64,000 nucleotides of DNA from Typhlomys cinereus (GCA_023101885.1 JALPQD010000404.1:1146470-1210469); one strand, 5' to 3'. Counted from the first letter of the stretch, positions 1-10,499 are shown. Notes: a model not told the origin generated them from the letters alone. Made by a program: numbers and translations.

Positions 1-165
1 ACCCCCCCCCCCCCCACCCCACCACCCCCCCCCCCCCACGCACCCCCCCCACCCCCCACCCCCCCCCCCCCCCACCCCCCTTTTTTCTTCGTCCCCTCCC
101 TCTCTCACCCTTTTTACTTTCCTTCTCTTCTTCTTCCCCCTCTTTTCCCGCCCCATTCTTTCTCT
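1..165. repeat. C-rich and polypyrimidine low-complexity tract
   Basis: Positions 1-83 are almost pure C with scattered A, often in runs of eight or more C. From 84 to about 165 the sequence becomes a mixed C/T tract. The opposite strand is therefore G-rich and could form G-quadruplexes. No gene signal is present. Because it sits exactly at the window start, part of it could be a degenerate satellite or an assembly-edge effect. Confidence 0.85.
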
Positions 166-900
166 TATTAAGAATTTTCTTACATTTTAAAAAAAAACAA
201 CCAATGACATGCAAAACAACCCTGAACATGCACGCTATATATTTTTCAACATAGCAAAATTTACAAAAAATCATTAACTTCAAAAAAAAACCAAAACAAA
301 TAAAAACCTCTACGTTTATAAATTAATTGTATTATATCTAATTAATGTAACAAAAAGAAAATAAAATGTTGAAAAATATTTACAACTCATAATGAAAACA
401 TGTAATACATAAAAATTTAAATATTGTACTAACTACAATTTAATCTAATATATTAAATAAAAACATCACTATAAAAGCTTCCCATTAAAAACTAAAGTAT
501 ACCAGCAGTTCAATTTTTGTGTAATAAATACAAAATGTTCAAAAATTTCTAATTTGGTTTTGACATTAGAATTTCAAACCTTCTGAGTTTAGAAATATTC
601 GTTAACTTAAGATATTCTAGAAAAAAGATTAGAAAAATGTTGATTTAAAATATAATTCAAAGGAATTTTCTTTTCTTTTTATTTTCATTATGGTGCCTAT
701 GTAAAATGAAATTTACAGAATTTCTAAATTTTTGTTGCCTGCAGGTGGTATTTATGAGTTAGAATACTTCACTATAGATAGTTGTTTTATTTTCATCTGA
801 ATGAACCATGGAAATATAGATAACCACTCCTAAATCTGATGGTGGGAGGAGGTTTAGGAAGGGAAGGAAAAAGGTCTCACACAATAACATTCACTTACTA
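166..900. other. AT-rich non-coding DNA upstream of V2R exon
   Basis: The stretch is strongly AT-rich with no open frame of note and no repeat family that I recognise. It ends in a splice-acceptor-like context just before 901, so it is most simply the last intron of the V2R gene whose final exon follows. Earlier V2R exons, including the short cysteine-rich exon 5, are not visible here. Confidence 0.6.
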
Positions 901-2227
901 GCAGATATGGATCAATGTGTGAAGTGTCCAGAAAGTAAGTATGCAAACACAGGGCAGAACCATTGCCTCCAGAAAGCTGTCACATTTCTGTCCTATGAGG
1001 ACCCCTTGGGGATGACACTCACAAGCATGGTCCTGGTTTTCTCTGCACTCACTGTTGCTGTTCTCAGGATTTTTGTGAAACACCAAGAGACTCCCATTGT
1101 GAAGGCCAATAACCAGGCTCAGTTACATCCTGCTCCTCAGTGGCCTCTTCTGTTTCCTCTGCTCTTTGGTCTTCATTGGCCGTCCCAACACGGCCACCTG
1201 CATTCTGCAGCAGCACACAGTTGGAGTTCTGTTCACTGTGGCTCTTTCCATTGTGTTGGCCAAAACCATGACTGTACTCATGGCTTTCAAGATTACTACT
1301 CCATGCAGAATGGTTAAGTGTTTAAGGAAATCAAAAGCCCCTAATTTCTTTCTTTCTTTTTTTTTAATTTCCACTCATACAAACTTAACAGGTACACCGG
1401 TCCCCTCCCTCACTCCAACCTCCCACCCCCCTGTGCCCCCCTCCCCTCCCCGTCCCTCCCCATCCCCCAGTGCCCCCCCTCCCATCCACGGAGCATCCTT
1501 TAATGTGCATGCCATACTCTCCTCTGGTTCCTCCTCTCCGATGAGGTGAAAGGACCCAGTGGCATTTCCCAGAACCCTTTCCTGTGTTCCCCTTAAGCAT
1601 AGGAACACTACTGTGGCTGTCAATCCCTTGCCTCCAAGGATCCTGGTGCCTTTAGCAGATGCTAGGCTTTGTGGGGTCAATAGTGTGTTGGACATTGCGC
1701 AGGGCATGCAAAGTCCAATTATGATTGCTTTGGCACTAACGTGTTTGAAATATCTTGCATATCACTGCTCCTCCCATCCTTGTGCTCCCGTTTGCACCCT
1801 GATCCAATTGGTTCTCTGTGGAATATTGATGGGGACCTCTCCTCCATTCATTGATAGGTACACTCACTCAGAACATGGCCACATTATCATATTGTGCAAG
1901 AAAGGCTCAATTATTGCCTTCCACTGTGTTCTGGGATATCTCTGTTCCTTAGCCCTTGGGAGCTACATGATGGCTTTCTTATCCAGGAACCTGCCTGATA
2001 CATTCAGTGAAGCCAAGTTCCTGACATTCAGCATGCTGGAGTTCTGCAGTGTCTGGATCACCTTCCTTCCTATTACACACCAAGGGAAAAGTCATGGTGG
2101 CTATGGAGACCTTCTCTATGTTGGCCTTCAGTGCTGGCATCCTAAGCTGCATCTTTGTCCCCAAGTACTACATTATTTTTTAAGACCAGAAAGGAACTCT
2201 GTTGTTCACATCAGAGACAAAAAATAA
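901..2227 (+). pseudogene. V2R-1: final exon (7TM domain) of a vomeronasal type-2 receptor, broken
   Basis: V2Rs are class C GPCRs of vomeronasal sensory neurons that detect peptide and protein pheromones. The exon opens after an acceptor-like AG at 899-900 with the end of the cysteine-rich linker (residues CVKCPESKYANTGQNHC), then TM1 from about 967. Typical V2R blocks follow: GRPNTATCILQQ in frame 2 near 1178, then after the insertion CTLIQLVLCGI, SEHGHIII and NLPDTF, ending at a stop at 2225-2227. Breaks seen: a shift from frame 1 to frame 2 near 1122, fitting a 2-base loss; a 440-bp L1 piece at about 1348-1787 between TM3/4 and TM5; a second shift near 2085 and a return near 2176. The frame before and after the L1 is the same. 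Exons 1-5 are not in the window. Family assignment is firm; the exact subfamily is not resolved. Confidence 0.92.
1348..1787 (-). mobile_element. L1 3'-UTR fragment inside V2R-1 exon
   Basis: A T-rich run at 1348-1366 (the poly(A) tail read on the + strand) is followed by the L1 3'-UTR start and its C-rich polypyrimidine stretch (G-rich polypurine on the L1 sense strand), then by sequence shared with the other L1 3' UTRs here (for example 12440-12600). It stops abruptly near 1787, where V2R coding sequence resumes. It is 5'-truncated and contains no ORF. I see no clear target-site duplication; about eight V2R bases seem lost at the junction. Confidence 0.88.
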
Positions 2228-2379
2228 CCCCTCTCTTTAAACATATCTCATGAATTTAGTAAATGAAGTAGAATTCAGGAAGTACTTTTATGTCTTACAA
2301 AAGATATGTTTTTGTAATATGAGATCTGTCTATCATAGATGTTATTTTTTATCTGATTATATTAAAATGATTTTTGTTT
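2228..2379. other. Short AT-rich spacer after V2R-1 stop
   Basis: This would be the V2R-1 3' flank or 3' UTR. No poly(A) signal of the canonical form stands out, and no repeat is recognised. Confidence 0.4.
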
Positions 2380-3190
2380 ATTGAACTTTAATTCCAATCA
2401 CACATCTGATAATGGACTAATATTCAGAGGTCACAAAGAATTCAAAAAGTTAAGCACCAAGAAGGTAAACAGTACAATTAGATATGTGCCTTGGAACTCA
2501 ACAGAACTTTTCCCAGGATGAAATGAAAATAGCTAACAAATACCTTAATAAATGGTCTGCTTCCCAGGCAATTAGGAAATTCAAATGGAAATCACCCTGA
2601 GAAATCATTTCACTCCCAGTCAAAATGGCTACAATCCAAAACACATATAACAGCAAATGCTAAGGAGTATGTAGAGAGAAGGGAACAATTATATATCGCT
2701 GGTGGCAATATAGACTTGTACTACTGCTGTGCAGATTAGTATGGTGATTTGCAAAAAAATTAAAAACTAAAATGCCATATGACCCAGCTGTAACATTATT
2801 GGAAGTATTCCAAAATACTGCCTCAACTTACAATAGAGGCACAAGTCCATACATATTCATTACAGCACTATTCACAACAGTATAGTCATGGAATCAACCT
2901 CAATGGCCAAAATTTGACAAATGGATAATGAAAATGTTGTATATGTACACAATAGGAATTACACAGCTCTCCAAAAAATGAATTGATGAAATTTTCTGTT
3001 AAATGCATGTAGTTTAAAGAAGATGTACTGAATGAAGTATCCCAGACACAGAAAGACAGACAAGGCATGTTCTTCCTAGTACGTTATAATGTTTTGAGCT
3101 ACACCCATGTATGTTTTTCAAATTTGAAATCTTAGTTGTATTTCATGAACTTTTATGTCTATTAATGCCACTACTCTTGAATTCATTGGA
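2380..3190 (+). mobile_element. Old L1 fragment, end of ORF2, + strand
   Basis: The text matches the C-terminal part of mammalian L1 ORF2 in the sense direction: the 'aaatggaaatcaccctgaga' type region near 2585, the 'ccatatgacccagctgtaac' region near 2774, and the end of ORF2 near 3030-3060 (tatcccagacacagaaagac). Many stops interrupt all frames. It is more diverged from the other copies than the minus-strand L1s are, so it is an older insertion. Confidence 0.75.
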
Positions 3191-4113
3191 GTTAAATGTG
3201 CATGCATGTGCTCTTATCTGTATGATCATTCACATCTTTTTTTCTAAACAGCCAAGTAAGTCTTTTTAAATTAAGGTTCTTTTTTGTCCCATATTTTTTC
3301 CTAATAATGCAAGTTGAATAGGTACCCCTGTCCTCTATCTCCTTCCTCCCCTCCCCAGTACCCACTTGCATTCTCCCTATTTCTCTCTTTCCTTTCACCC
3401 CCCTCTTTCTCTCCACCTGTCCCAGTGGCTCCCCCTTCCTCCCTCCCATGCCCTGGATCATCCATTTCTGTGAATGTCAAACCTCCCTCTGAGTTCTCCA
3501 CCCTAGTGAAGGTTAGGGATTCAGTGGCATAGCCTGGAACCCTTCCTGGGATCCCCATTAGTATGGCAACGCTATTATGACTGTTAATCCCTTGCCTCTA
3601 AGGATCCTACTGCCTGGAGCCTTCTCCCCCGTGATCCATGCTCGATTTTGGGGGGTTATAGACATTTCATCCATTGTGCAGGTCAGGCAAAGTCCAATCC
3701 TGACTACTGCAACCCTAACTTGTGTGAAGTATCTCATATATCATTGATCTTCCCCATCTTCAGCCTTTTACAATCTTGGTGCCTTTTCTTCCTCAAGGTT
3801 CCCTGACCTTTAGGATGGGGAGAGATTTGGCTGTTCTGCTTCCAGGTGATTAATGTAGGTCTTTGGTGTTCTGAATAATGGTTTGTTTTTGTTTTCATTT
3901 TTGCTTTTCCTGTACCACTCTTGGCTCTATCCTGATTGGTATCCAAGGTCACCACATAATCAAAGGTAAAAGGTTGTTTAAATGGAGATCTTAATATAAG
4001 ATGAGAATCAAAGGTAGATGGCAGTACAGGTGTAGGACACAGCATTGGGGGGGCGAGTCAGTGTCTCAGTTGTGGGATGGGTACCTTCTACCTTCCAGTC
4101 CCTATTCCCTTCC

Positions 4114-4396
4114 TTTTTTTAAAAAAAATTTTTTTATTCAATTGTGCGCATGTATGTGTGTGTGTGCGTGTGTAAGTGTGTGTATGTATAGAACCACTGA
4201 CGAATTCTGGAACCACCATGGACCACCTCCACCTCCTTGTTTACTCCGCCCGGGGATTCACAGGCTCCGCCCTACCACGACCCATAACGCAGGCCGCCCC
4301 TGCTTCCGCCCGGCATTTATAGGTGGTCTAGGATCCGAACTCAGGACCTTCTGCCTTCAAGGCAGAGGCTTAACCCCTGAGCCACCTCTCCAGCTC
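4114..4396 (-). mobile_element. tRNA-derived SINE with 14-bp target duplication
   Basis: Read on the minus strand it begins with a tRNA-like head carrying A-box (tggctcaggggtt) and B-box (gttcggatcc) motifs, continues into a body of about 130 bp shared with the copies at 7578 and 54977, then a (CA)n stretch and an A-rich tail. It is flanked by the 14-bp direct repeat ccctattcccttcc at 4100-4113 and 4397-4410, which marks target-primed insertion into the older L1 3' UTR. The head resembles B2/ID SINEs; I do not recognise the body. Confidence 0.92.
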
Positions 4397-4660
4397 CCCT
4401 ATTCCCTTCCTGATTGGTGAGATCAAACATATTCAATCACAAGTGACCAGAAAGAGAATTGAGAGTGAGCTACTTATGTGCAATACTTGAAAGTGACCTA
4501 TTTTCTCTGCTGGAGCATGATCCCCTATCTCCTTTTTTGGGGGAGGGGCACTCCTTCCCCTTCCCTCCTCTTTAAGATCTTTGTGATTACAGTAGGTATT
4601 GCAGAGATTTACCTTTGAATAAGTCATTAAGTGGTTTGGAATTAGGATCCACTTATTAGG

Positions 4661-4837
4661 TACCAGCCTTTTACTTTTAGAATGTGCCTATCTTTTGTGG
4701 TGAGATGTGTTTCCTAAAGGAAGCAGGTGGATGGATTTTGATTTCTAATCTGTTTGTAATCTGTGTCTTTTGATTGGTGAGTTAATTCCATTGACATTTA
4801 GTGTTATAATGGAAAAATTACTTTTAATTCCTGACAT
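4661..4837 (-). pseudogene. L1 ORF2 5' end (endonuclease start), truncated by internal deletion
   Basis: The start codon lies at 4835-4837 on the minus strand, as in the other L1s here. Only about 59 codons remain before the deletion junction at about 4661. This covers the first strand of the apurinic/apyrimidinic-type endonuclease fold and nothing of the catalytic core beyond it. Confidence 0.75.
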
Positions 4838-4897
4838 TTTCTGTGTTTAGTAGCTTTCATAAATGTGTTATTTAGCTTGTAGTTTTTTTGTGGTATT

Positions 4898-5955
4898 TTA
4901 TTTCCTTTCTGTCCTCCTTGATATTCCTGTTTTTTTTTCCTTCAAGCTTGAGTATCTTTTCTCACATTTTTTGAAAGTCTAGTTGTTTGGTCATGTAAGC
5001 CTCCAAGTTGTTTTTACAGTGGAAAATTTTTCTTTTTCCCTGGATCATGACTGATAGTTTTGACAGGTATATCAGCCTAGGTTGAAATTTTTGCTCATTC
5101 AATACTTGAAATATGTCTCTCCAAGCTCTTCTGGTTTTTACTGTTTACATTGGAAAATAATTTGTTATTTTAATAGGTTTACCTTTAAGAGGGACTTTTT
5201 TTTCTCTTGAACGTCTCAGCACATTCTCTTTGTGTTGTACATGTAGTGATTTGTTTGTTATTTGCTGAGGCAAGTTTCTATATTGGTCATAACTGTTTGG
5301 GTTATGGTATGCCTGTTGTATTTGGAGGGGCCTCTTTTTCTTTAGATGTGGAAAATTTTCTTTATGGTAATTTGAAGAAATTCCTCCGGTGTGGTATTTT
5401 TAGTTTCTTGTTCTAGTATTCCATGAATGTGTATGTTAAGCTTCTTCAAAGTGTCCCATAACTCTTGAATATTCCTTTCAAGTATCTCTTTGGCTGTAAC
5501 AACTTCTTTGATTGAGCTGGTTTGTTCATCCACTTTGTTTTCAGGATCCGATATTCTATTTTCTGCATCATTAGTTCTGGTGAAAATACTGTTGAGTTCT
5601 GGGTTGAAGATAGCTTGTTTTTTTTTTTTTTGTTTGACTTTAAACACTGAGATTGTTTTAACTGCTATATGCCTATTTCTGTTTATTCAACTGCTTTTCT
5701 CATCTCCTCCAAGTGCCAAGTTATGTTCCTGCTCAAACTGGTTGATGCAGTTATTTAACTACTCCAGGATTTCCTCTTTGTTTTGATTATAGCAAAGATC
5801 AGGCTTTGAAAATCATTATCTTGGGAATGGCTGTCTTGACTATTTTCTGTGAGTTTGTTCTGATTGGATTCCATCATTATGGGGTTGATTCTTTTTGTAG
5901 GAGATTTTTTGTCTTGGTTTTGGTTTGTCATGATTTTGTACTGTGACATGGGCAT
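4898..5955 (-). pseudogene. L1 ORF1 remnant
   Basis: ORF1p is the L1 RNA-binding trimeric chaperone. The start is at 5953-5955 and the expected stop at 4898-4900. A coiled-coil part with an RISDPENKVDEQ-type segment and the start of the RRM (near residues NIHIHGILEQE) can be read in pieces at 5342-5647 and 5755-5964, in different frames, with stops between them. It is not a working ORF. Confidence 0.75.
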
Positions 5956-6660
5956 TTTTGTCATATCTCTTCTTCCTTCTTTTTGTTTTTGTATGTTTTT
6001 TACTGAACTGAATTAGATATCACTATTACACTTGAGCATTTATTGCTAGTGTTTGCCTTGGACCGAATACACCTTTCTGGTGTTCATGTTATTTCCTAGA
6101 TGAGGCTATTGGACTGTTAGTACATTAATTAAGTAGTGTTTAGTAGACAGGTATTGAAGATTTCGGTTTACTTCCTTGGTGATAAGTGAGGGTGAATGGT
6201 ATAGTCCCTGAAGTTGCATAGGTTTTTGGTGGCTATATGGAAATGTAGAACAACAGTGATTAATAATTGAGAGGAATGAGATAATAGGGTTTACTTATCT
6301 TAGAGCTGGATGTAAAGATTCTCTCCTGGATGATGAGATAATTTTAGAGGAGCCCAGATGAATGGTGGTGGTCTCCTAGCCCTTTGCTTCTTCTTTTTTT
6401 TTTTTTTTTCCTGGATGGTTGAATTCTTAGGAGCAGGGAGTCCACCCTGGTCTAGGTCCTGGTCTGTGTTCTGGTTCAGGGCAGAAAGGCAAAGTGGCTA
6501 GTAGGACATGCAGATTACCTGGGGCTTGGGGCATGGCCTAAGGGCCTTCCCTAGTGCCAGAAAGTCAGGCTGGCTACTAGTAGAGCAAGCAGATGACCTG
6601 GGGCCCAGAATATCTTACCTCAGGAACAGGAAGTCTGACCTGGTCCACGTCCAGGGCAGA

Positions 6661-7577
6661 AAAACTAAAGTATTCACTTTTATATTTATTGTCTATTTTT
6701 AATTATATTAACAATGAGTTTGTCTTTTCAGTGCCTATTATTCACCTTCACCTTACAACCTTTCACTCCTCTCATGTCCTCTTATGTTGCCTGTTCTCCA
6801 GTATATCTTTCCTTTCCCATATCTTCCTACATGTATGAACCACTGGGTTCCATCTAACATCATCACTAGTTAGGACCTGCAAAGCAATCTGGACAAGGAA
6901 GATGCACCTTTGGGTAAACTGCAGGGTACAGCAATTCTAACTCTCTATTGTCTAGTGCCACTCCCATGCAGTATCTCTGGGAAGCATTTTGTCTTATGGA
7001 TTCTTTCACATTCATGACAAAGTATTGCTAGGCTACTTATAGTAGAAGTCTGAGATGTAGCATTTCAATTTATAGTTTTCTGCACAATGTTGTGGAGTTT
7101 ACTCCTATCTTAAATTTTTCTTTGAATAAAGTTGAACATAAAAGAAAGAAAACCTAAAATAATTTTAAAATATAGAGATCTTGTGGAAACAGACAGTGTT
7201 ATATTGCGTTCCTGGGTATGACGGACCTGACATGAAAAGCAGCTGCTGTCTGACACTACCTCATGCTATCTTCTGACTCTTACATTCTTACTTGCCCCTC
7301 TTCCACAAGACTTCCTGCCCTCTGGGTTCCATGGTATTTTAGATATCCTTATCAGGGAAGAGACATCCATGGACACTTATTTTCTCCCATGGACAATTAT
7401 GGTTTTCTTCCATTGCACAGGCATATTTCTAGAGTGACTGCTGATTCTTTTGATCTATGGCTACAAAGAGAAGTATACAGATGTCAGCTTATTAAAAAGT
7501 ATTTATAATTAGAGTTTATTTCTTACTAGGGACAATGTTCTAACTATACACAGGTATCTTGCTTAATTTCCAGTACC
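6661..7577. other. No gene recognised; possible retrocopy 3' end
   Basis: No coding region can be supported. An AATAAA at 7125-7130 is followed after about 20 bases by an A-rich stretch (7139-7170), which could be the tail of an old retrocopy, but no parent gene is recognisable upstream. The part at 7263-7500 weakly recalls older rodent L1 3'-UTR sequence on the minus strand; I would not rely on it. Confidence 0.35.
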
Positions 7578-7860
7578 GGGGGGGGTTGGAAAGGTGGCTC
7601 AGGGGTTAAGCCTCTGCCTTGCAGGTGGAAGGTCCTGAGTTCGGATCCTAGACCCCACGTATAGATTCCGGGTGGAAGCGGGGATGGCCTGCATTTCCGG
7701 TCCTAGTAGGGCAGAGCCTGTGAATCCCAGGGCAGAGTAAACAAGGAGGAGGTGGAGGCATCCATGGTGGTTTCCGTATTCGTCCGTGGTTCTACACACA
7801 CACACACACACGCGCGCGCACACATGTATATACGCACAATTGAATAAATAATAAAAAAAT
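7578..7860 (+). mobile_element. tRNA-derived SINE, + strand copy
   Basis: It is the same family as 4114-4396: a tRNA-like head from 7578 (A box near 7595, B box near 7638), a shared body to about 7790, then (CA)n/(CG)n alternating sequence at 7794-7828 and an A-rich tail. Flanking copies of tttccagtacc at 7567-7577 and 7861-7871 form an 11-bp target duplication. It is the clearest full copy in sense orientation. Confidence 0.92.
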
Positions 7861-8073
7861 TTTCCAGTACCAGGGAAGTGTTCAATGCCCTTACCTCTTT
7901 TAGAGTTTCCCATTTCCAATCCCTTCATTGACATAACTTTTGTTGTTTTCAAGTTCTGGATATCATTTGTGTGTATTTGTTGTGAAGATTCTATATTAGC
8001 TGTGACATACAAGTATGAACATATGGCATTTGTCTTCTTGTGTCTGCAATGCCTAAGTATTATTTTAGTGATA

Positions 8074-8124
8074 AATCTTGCTTAATTTCCAGTACCAGGA
8101 GGGGTTGGGGAGGTGGCTCAGGGG
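8074..8124 (+). repeat. 51-bp patch copied from the SINE 5' junction
   Basis: The patch contains the 5' flank of the upstream SINE (atcttgcttaatttccagta, also at about 7556) followed by the first 30 or so bases of the SINE head. It stops inside the head and is flanked by the 9-bp direct repeat ttagtgata at 8065-8073 and 8125-8133. It is therefore not an independent SINE insertion, because it carries genomic flank from about 500 bp away. Confidence 0.8.
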
Positions 8125-8133
8125 TTAGTGATA

Positions 8134-8740
8134 TTTTACAGTTAGTAATATTTAGCAAATATTACATTTTCTAATCTCATCCATTAATCAGTGAATTCAG
8201 TAATTAATTCTTCATTGCTGAGTTTTAGTCCATTCAATATATAATTAGTGATGATATCTCCAAATATGTATGTATTTCATCATGTTTTATTATTAAATTT
8301 ACTTTGCCTTTCATTATGCCCATACACATGCATATGCATACATTTATGTTTTTATGGCTTTAAACACTTTCCCTGATTTATGCTTTCATTTATGTTATGT
8401 TTCTACACTAAATAATGTTGACTCTTATAAACTCAGTATCATGTTCGTGGAGATAATAATGCATGAAACATGTGTCTAATGAAATGCATATTACTATATT
8501 AGCAGATAAGCTAAATTAAAACTTTGTAAGTTTATTCTGATTTAAACGTTCCATTTTCACTTGATTAGGCCAAACACTGTTGATCTATGATGAAATACAA
8601 CAAAAATATCTAGCTGTTACTGGATCAGCAGACACTGTGCTCTCTTCCCTTTCTCTAAATATAAACATGACTTTATTTGGTCACTTTTATAATCCTAAAT
8701 TTTGTCACCTTGGAATTCATTCATTCACTTAAAATCATGC
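8134..8740. other. AT-rich DNA, nothing recognised
   Basis: The sequence is AT-rich with frequent stops on both strands. I see no exon, RNA gene or known repeat here. Confidence 0.5.
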
Positions 8741-8950
8741 ACTTTTTCAGGCTTTCCATTTCTTCACTGTGGCACCATTGATTCGGGGAGGCCCTAACCC
8801 AGGCTTCCGAATCTAGAGGTCCAGTGACATGTCCCAATAGAGGAAACATGCAGGTGGAGAGATGTACAACCAATGGGAATTGGCCTCCTAACCTGCCTCT
8901 GCAACAGACATCTAATAAACACCTAAATGATTGTTGACTGCCCCCTCCAT

Positions 8951-9131
8951 GTAAGCTCAAGTACTTCCTAGAATAATTGAGTCTGCAGTAGCTCATACAC
9001 TGCCTGCTTCTCACCTGACTCCCAGAGTCTATGTGATGACTCTGCACCACTCAGCCCCTCGCCTTGAGCCCTGAGGCCTCTGCTGATTTTGCTCCTCTCT
9101 TCCCCAGCTGACCCGGTAGGGATTCAGCAAC
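8951..9131 (+). repeat. 5' LTR remnant (R/U5-like part)
   Basis: This region aligns by eye with 10615-10797, sharing 'tgcctgcttctcacctgact' and 'gccctgaggcc' blocks. The TATA-like sequence present in the 3' copy is changed here (gtaagctc in place of atataaactc). The upstream U3 half is not clearly shared. Confidence 0.75.
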
Positions 9132-9149
9132 TGGCGCCTAAACAGGGAC
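9132..9149 (+). other. Retroviral primer-binding site, tRNA-Lys type
   Basis: The 18 bases tggcgcctaaacagggac match the tRNA-Lys primer-binding site pattern at 16 of 18 positions (the central CG reads TA). It sits directly after the LTR end, which is the expected position, and points to a betaretrovirus-like (class II) lineage. Confidence 0.88.
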
Positions 9150-9305
9150 TGCCTTGAGTGTAGATGAGACACTCTCTCTGTTAAGTTCTGTGAGTTTGGC
9201 CCCTTCTTCTGGTTTTGTGTTCCATGTGCTTATGGTGTCTGAAGGGTGAGCAGGTGGCCCCCTCCTCTTCCCCTTTTCCTGTTTGTCCATCATTGTCCTC
9301 AGAAA

Positions 9306-9414
9306 GTTAGGAACAAAATTGTTCATTTGATTTCCCAATGAACAATAAGCCCCTCTTAAGGTTAGGAATATAATAGCTTATTCGATTTCTCGATGATCAA
9401 TGAGCTGTCTAAAC
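9306..9414 (+). repeat. Diverged 55-bp tandem duplication in the ERV leader
   Basis: Two adjacent units begin with gttaggaa at 9306 and 9361 and share a similar order of words (ttc/att-gatttc, gatgaaca/gatgatca). They are diverged, so the duplication is old. Confidence 0.6.
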
Positions 9415-9729
9415 TTGGGCTCGTCCTGGAGAGTTCACATGAGAGATTGTTCCTGTCAGCACTTGAAGCCCAAGTTCAATTAATTACATTGAGTCAGCCT
9501 GAACTGGAGACACCATATGGGCATACAGCAGGGGGACAGTAATGAACCCTAAATAAGACGCCCACTAAGCACAGGACATTTGGATCTAAAACACCTCTGC
9601 GTATGTGTAGCCCTTGAATGTTGGTGACCCTTTTAGGAATTGTTTTCATTTTTACCTTGATTCTAGTCATTGCTTTTCATTTTCTGTGCTTTTTCGCCAT
9701 GCCTGCTCACCCCCTAGTTACCTCTGCTC

Positions 9730-10321
9730 CATTAGTGAACTTTTCCTCCCCATAAAGGGTGACTTACTGCCCCATAAGTAGGCACCCCAGCTGACTGCTC
9801 TTAAGGCTCTACTAGACTCACATAGGATCGAAGTGAAACTGAAGGACTTAGAAGAATTTTGGAAGGGAGCTTTAGTCTTAGCTCCTTGGATTTCCCCAGA
9901 AAATGTCTGGGATCCACAGATCTAGATCCTGGCCCATAAGAGGGAAGTCCAGGATGGCCATATACCTCCCGCCCACCAATATCAACAACACCTGGAATAT
10001 TTCAAACTATCCTTTGATATATCAAAAATTAATAAGCCTAGAGTTCAAATTATTACTGCTGCATCCTTCGGCAAACAATTATTGGACAGCAAATCTGCCT
10101 TCTTTTCACCCATAAATTTGGTAACTTGGTTAATTTTTGGAGTTGCCTTTTTAGTGCTAATTGTCCAATTTAGATGCATATGGAAAGTGGAAAGGACTCA
10201 GTGTTTACAACACAAGCTTGCTTTACAGGTACTCAGGGCAACCTTTCAGGCTTCAGACATTCCTAAGGCCATCAAAGGCCCATTGGAAGCCTGGCTATCT
10301 TCCATAGAAGCTATGCCTTAA
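9730..10321 (+). pseudogene. ERV env remnant (transmembrane subunit, 3' end)
   Basis: Env-like sequence begins around 9800 in broken frames. The clearest part is 10082-10321, which encodes a single hydrophobic stretch (about 10108-10160) followed by a basic, leucine-containing cytoplasmic-type tail and a stop at 10319-10321. Upstream pieces lie in other frames with stops, so the protein cannot be made as a whole. The receptor-binding subunit is absent. Confidence 0.65.
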
Positions 10322-10499
10322 TAATTTGCAGTTGTTAAGTTCAGATTTGTGTTTCATCATGTCTTCTGGATCGTTTCTGTGTCTGTGCTGCCTACAGCCC
10401 CTCTGCCTGCTCCTGCCCTGATAACGACCTCCTTTTCTCTGCCACATAATCAAGTTCCCCTTTGTGACCATGATTCCTTCTCTTGATGGTCTCATGACT

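Larger units (their letters stand above)
3265..6660 (-). mobile_element. Internally deleted L1 (3' UTR + ORF2 start + ORF1 + 5' UTR)
   Basis: Read on the minus strand, the element has a 5' UTR (about 6660 down to 5956), an ORF1 remnant starting at 5955, the first part of ORF2 starting at 4837, then at about 4661 it jumps directly into the 3' UTR (4660 down to 3265). Compared with the full-length copy at 16031-22845, roughly 3.6 kb of ORF2 is missing, including most of the endonuclease and all of the reverse transcriptase. A SINE (4114-4396) interrupts the 3' UTR. The outer 5' UTR (about 6470-6660) has two imperfect repeats about 75 bp apart and differs from the other L1 5' ends in this window. 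Confidence 0.85.

Noticed and set aside
1375..1707. Glycine- and proline-rich ORFs at L1 3' UTRs (also 12200-12434, 15952-16287, 47405-47754)
   Set aside because: They are translations of the polypurine/polypyrimidine tract and have no independent coding evidence.
4600..4700. Splicing of L1 RNA as the cause of the internal deletion
   Set aside because: The joined ends do not show a GT donor in good context or a pyrimidine-rich AG acceptor.
7100..7180. A processed pseudogene ending at the AATAAA at 7125
   Set aside because: No coding sequence or recognisable parent lies upstream, so it is only noted as a possibility.
7590..7650. tRNA-gene-like A and B boxes
   Set aside because: They belong to the SINE head. 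No complete cloverleaf with proper acceptor pairing and end is present, so it is not a tRNA gene.
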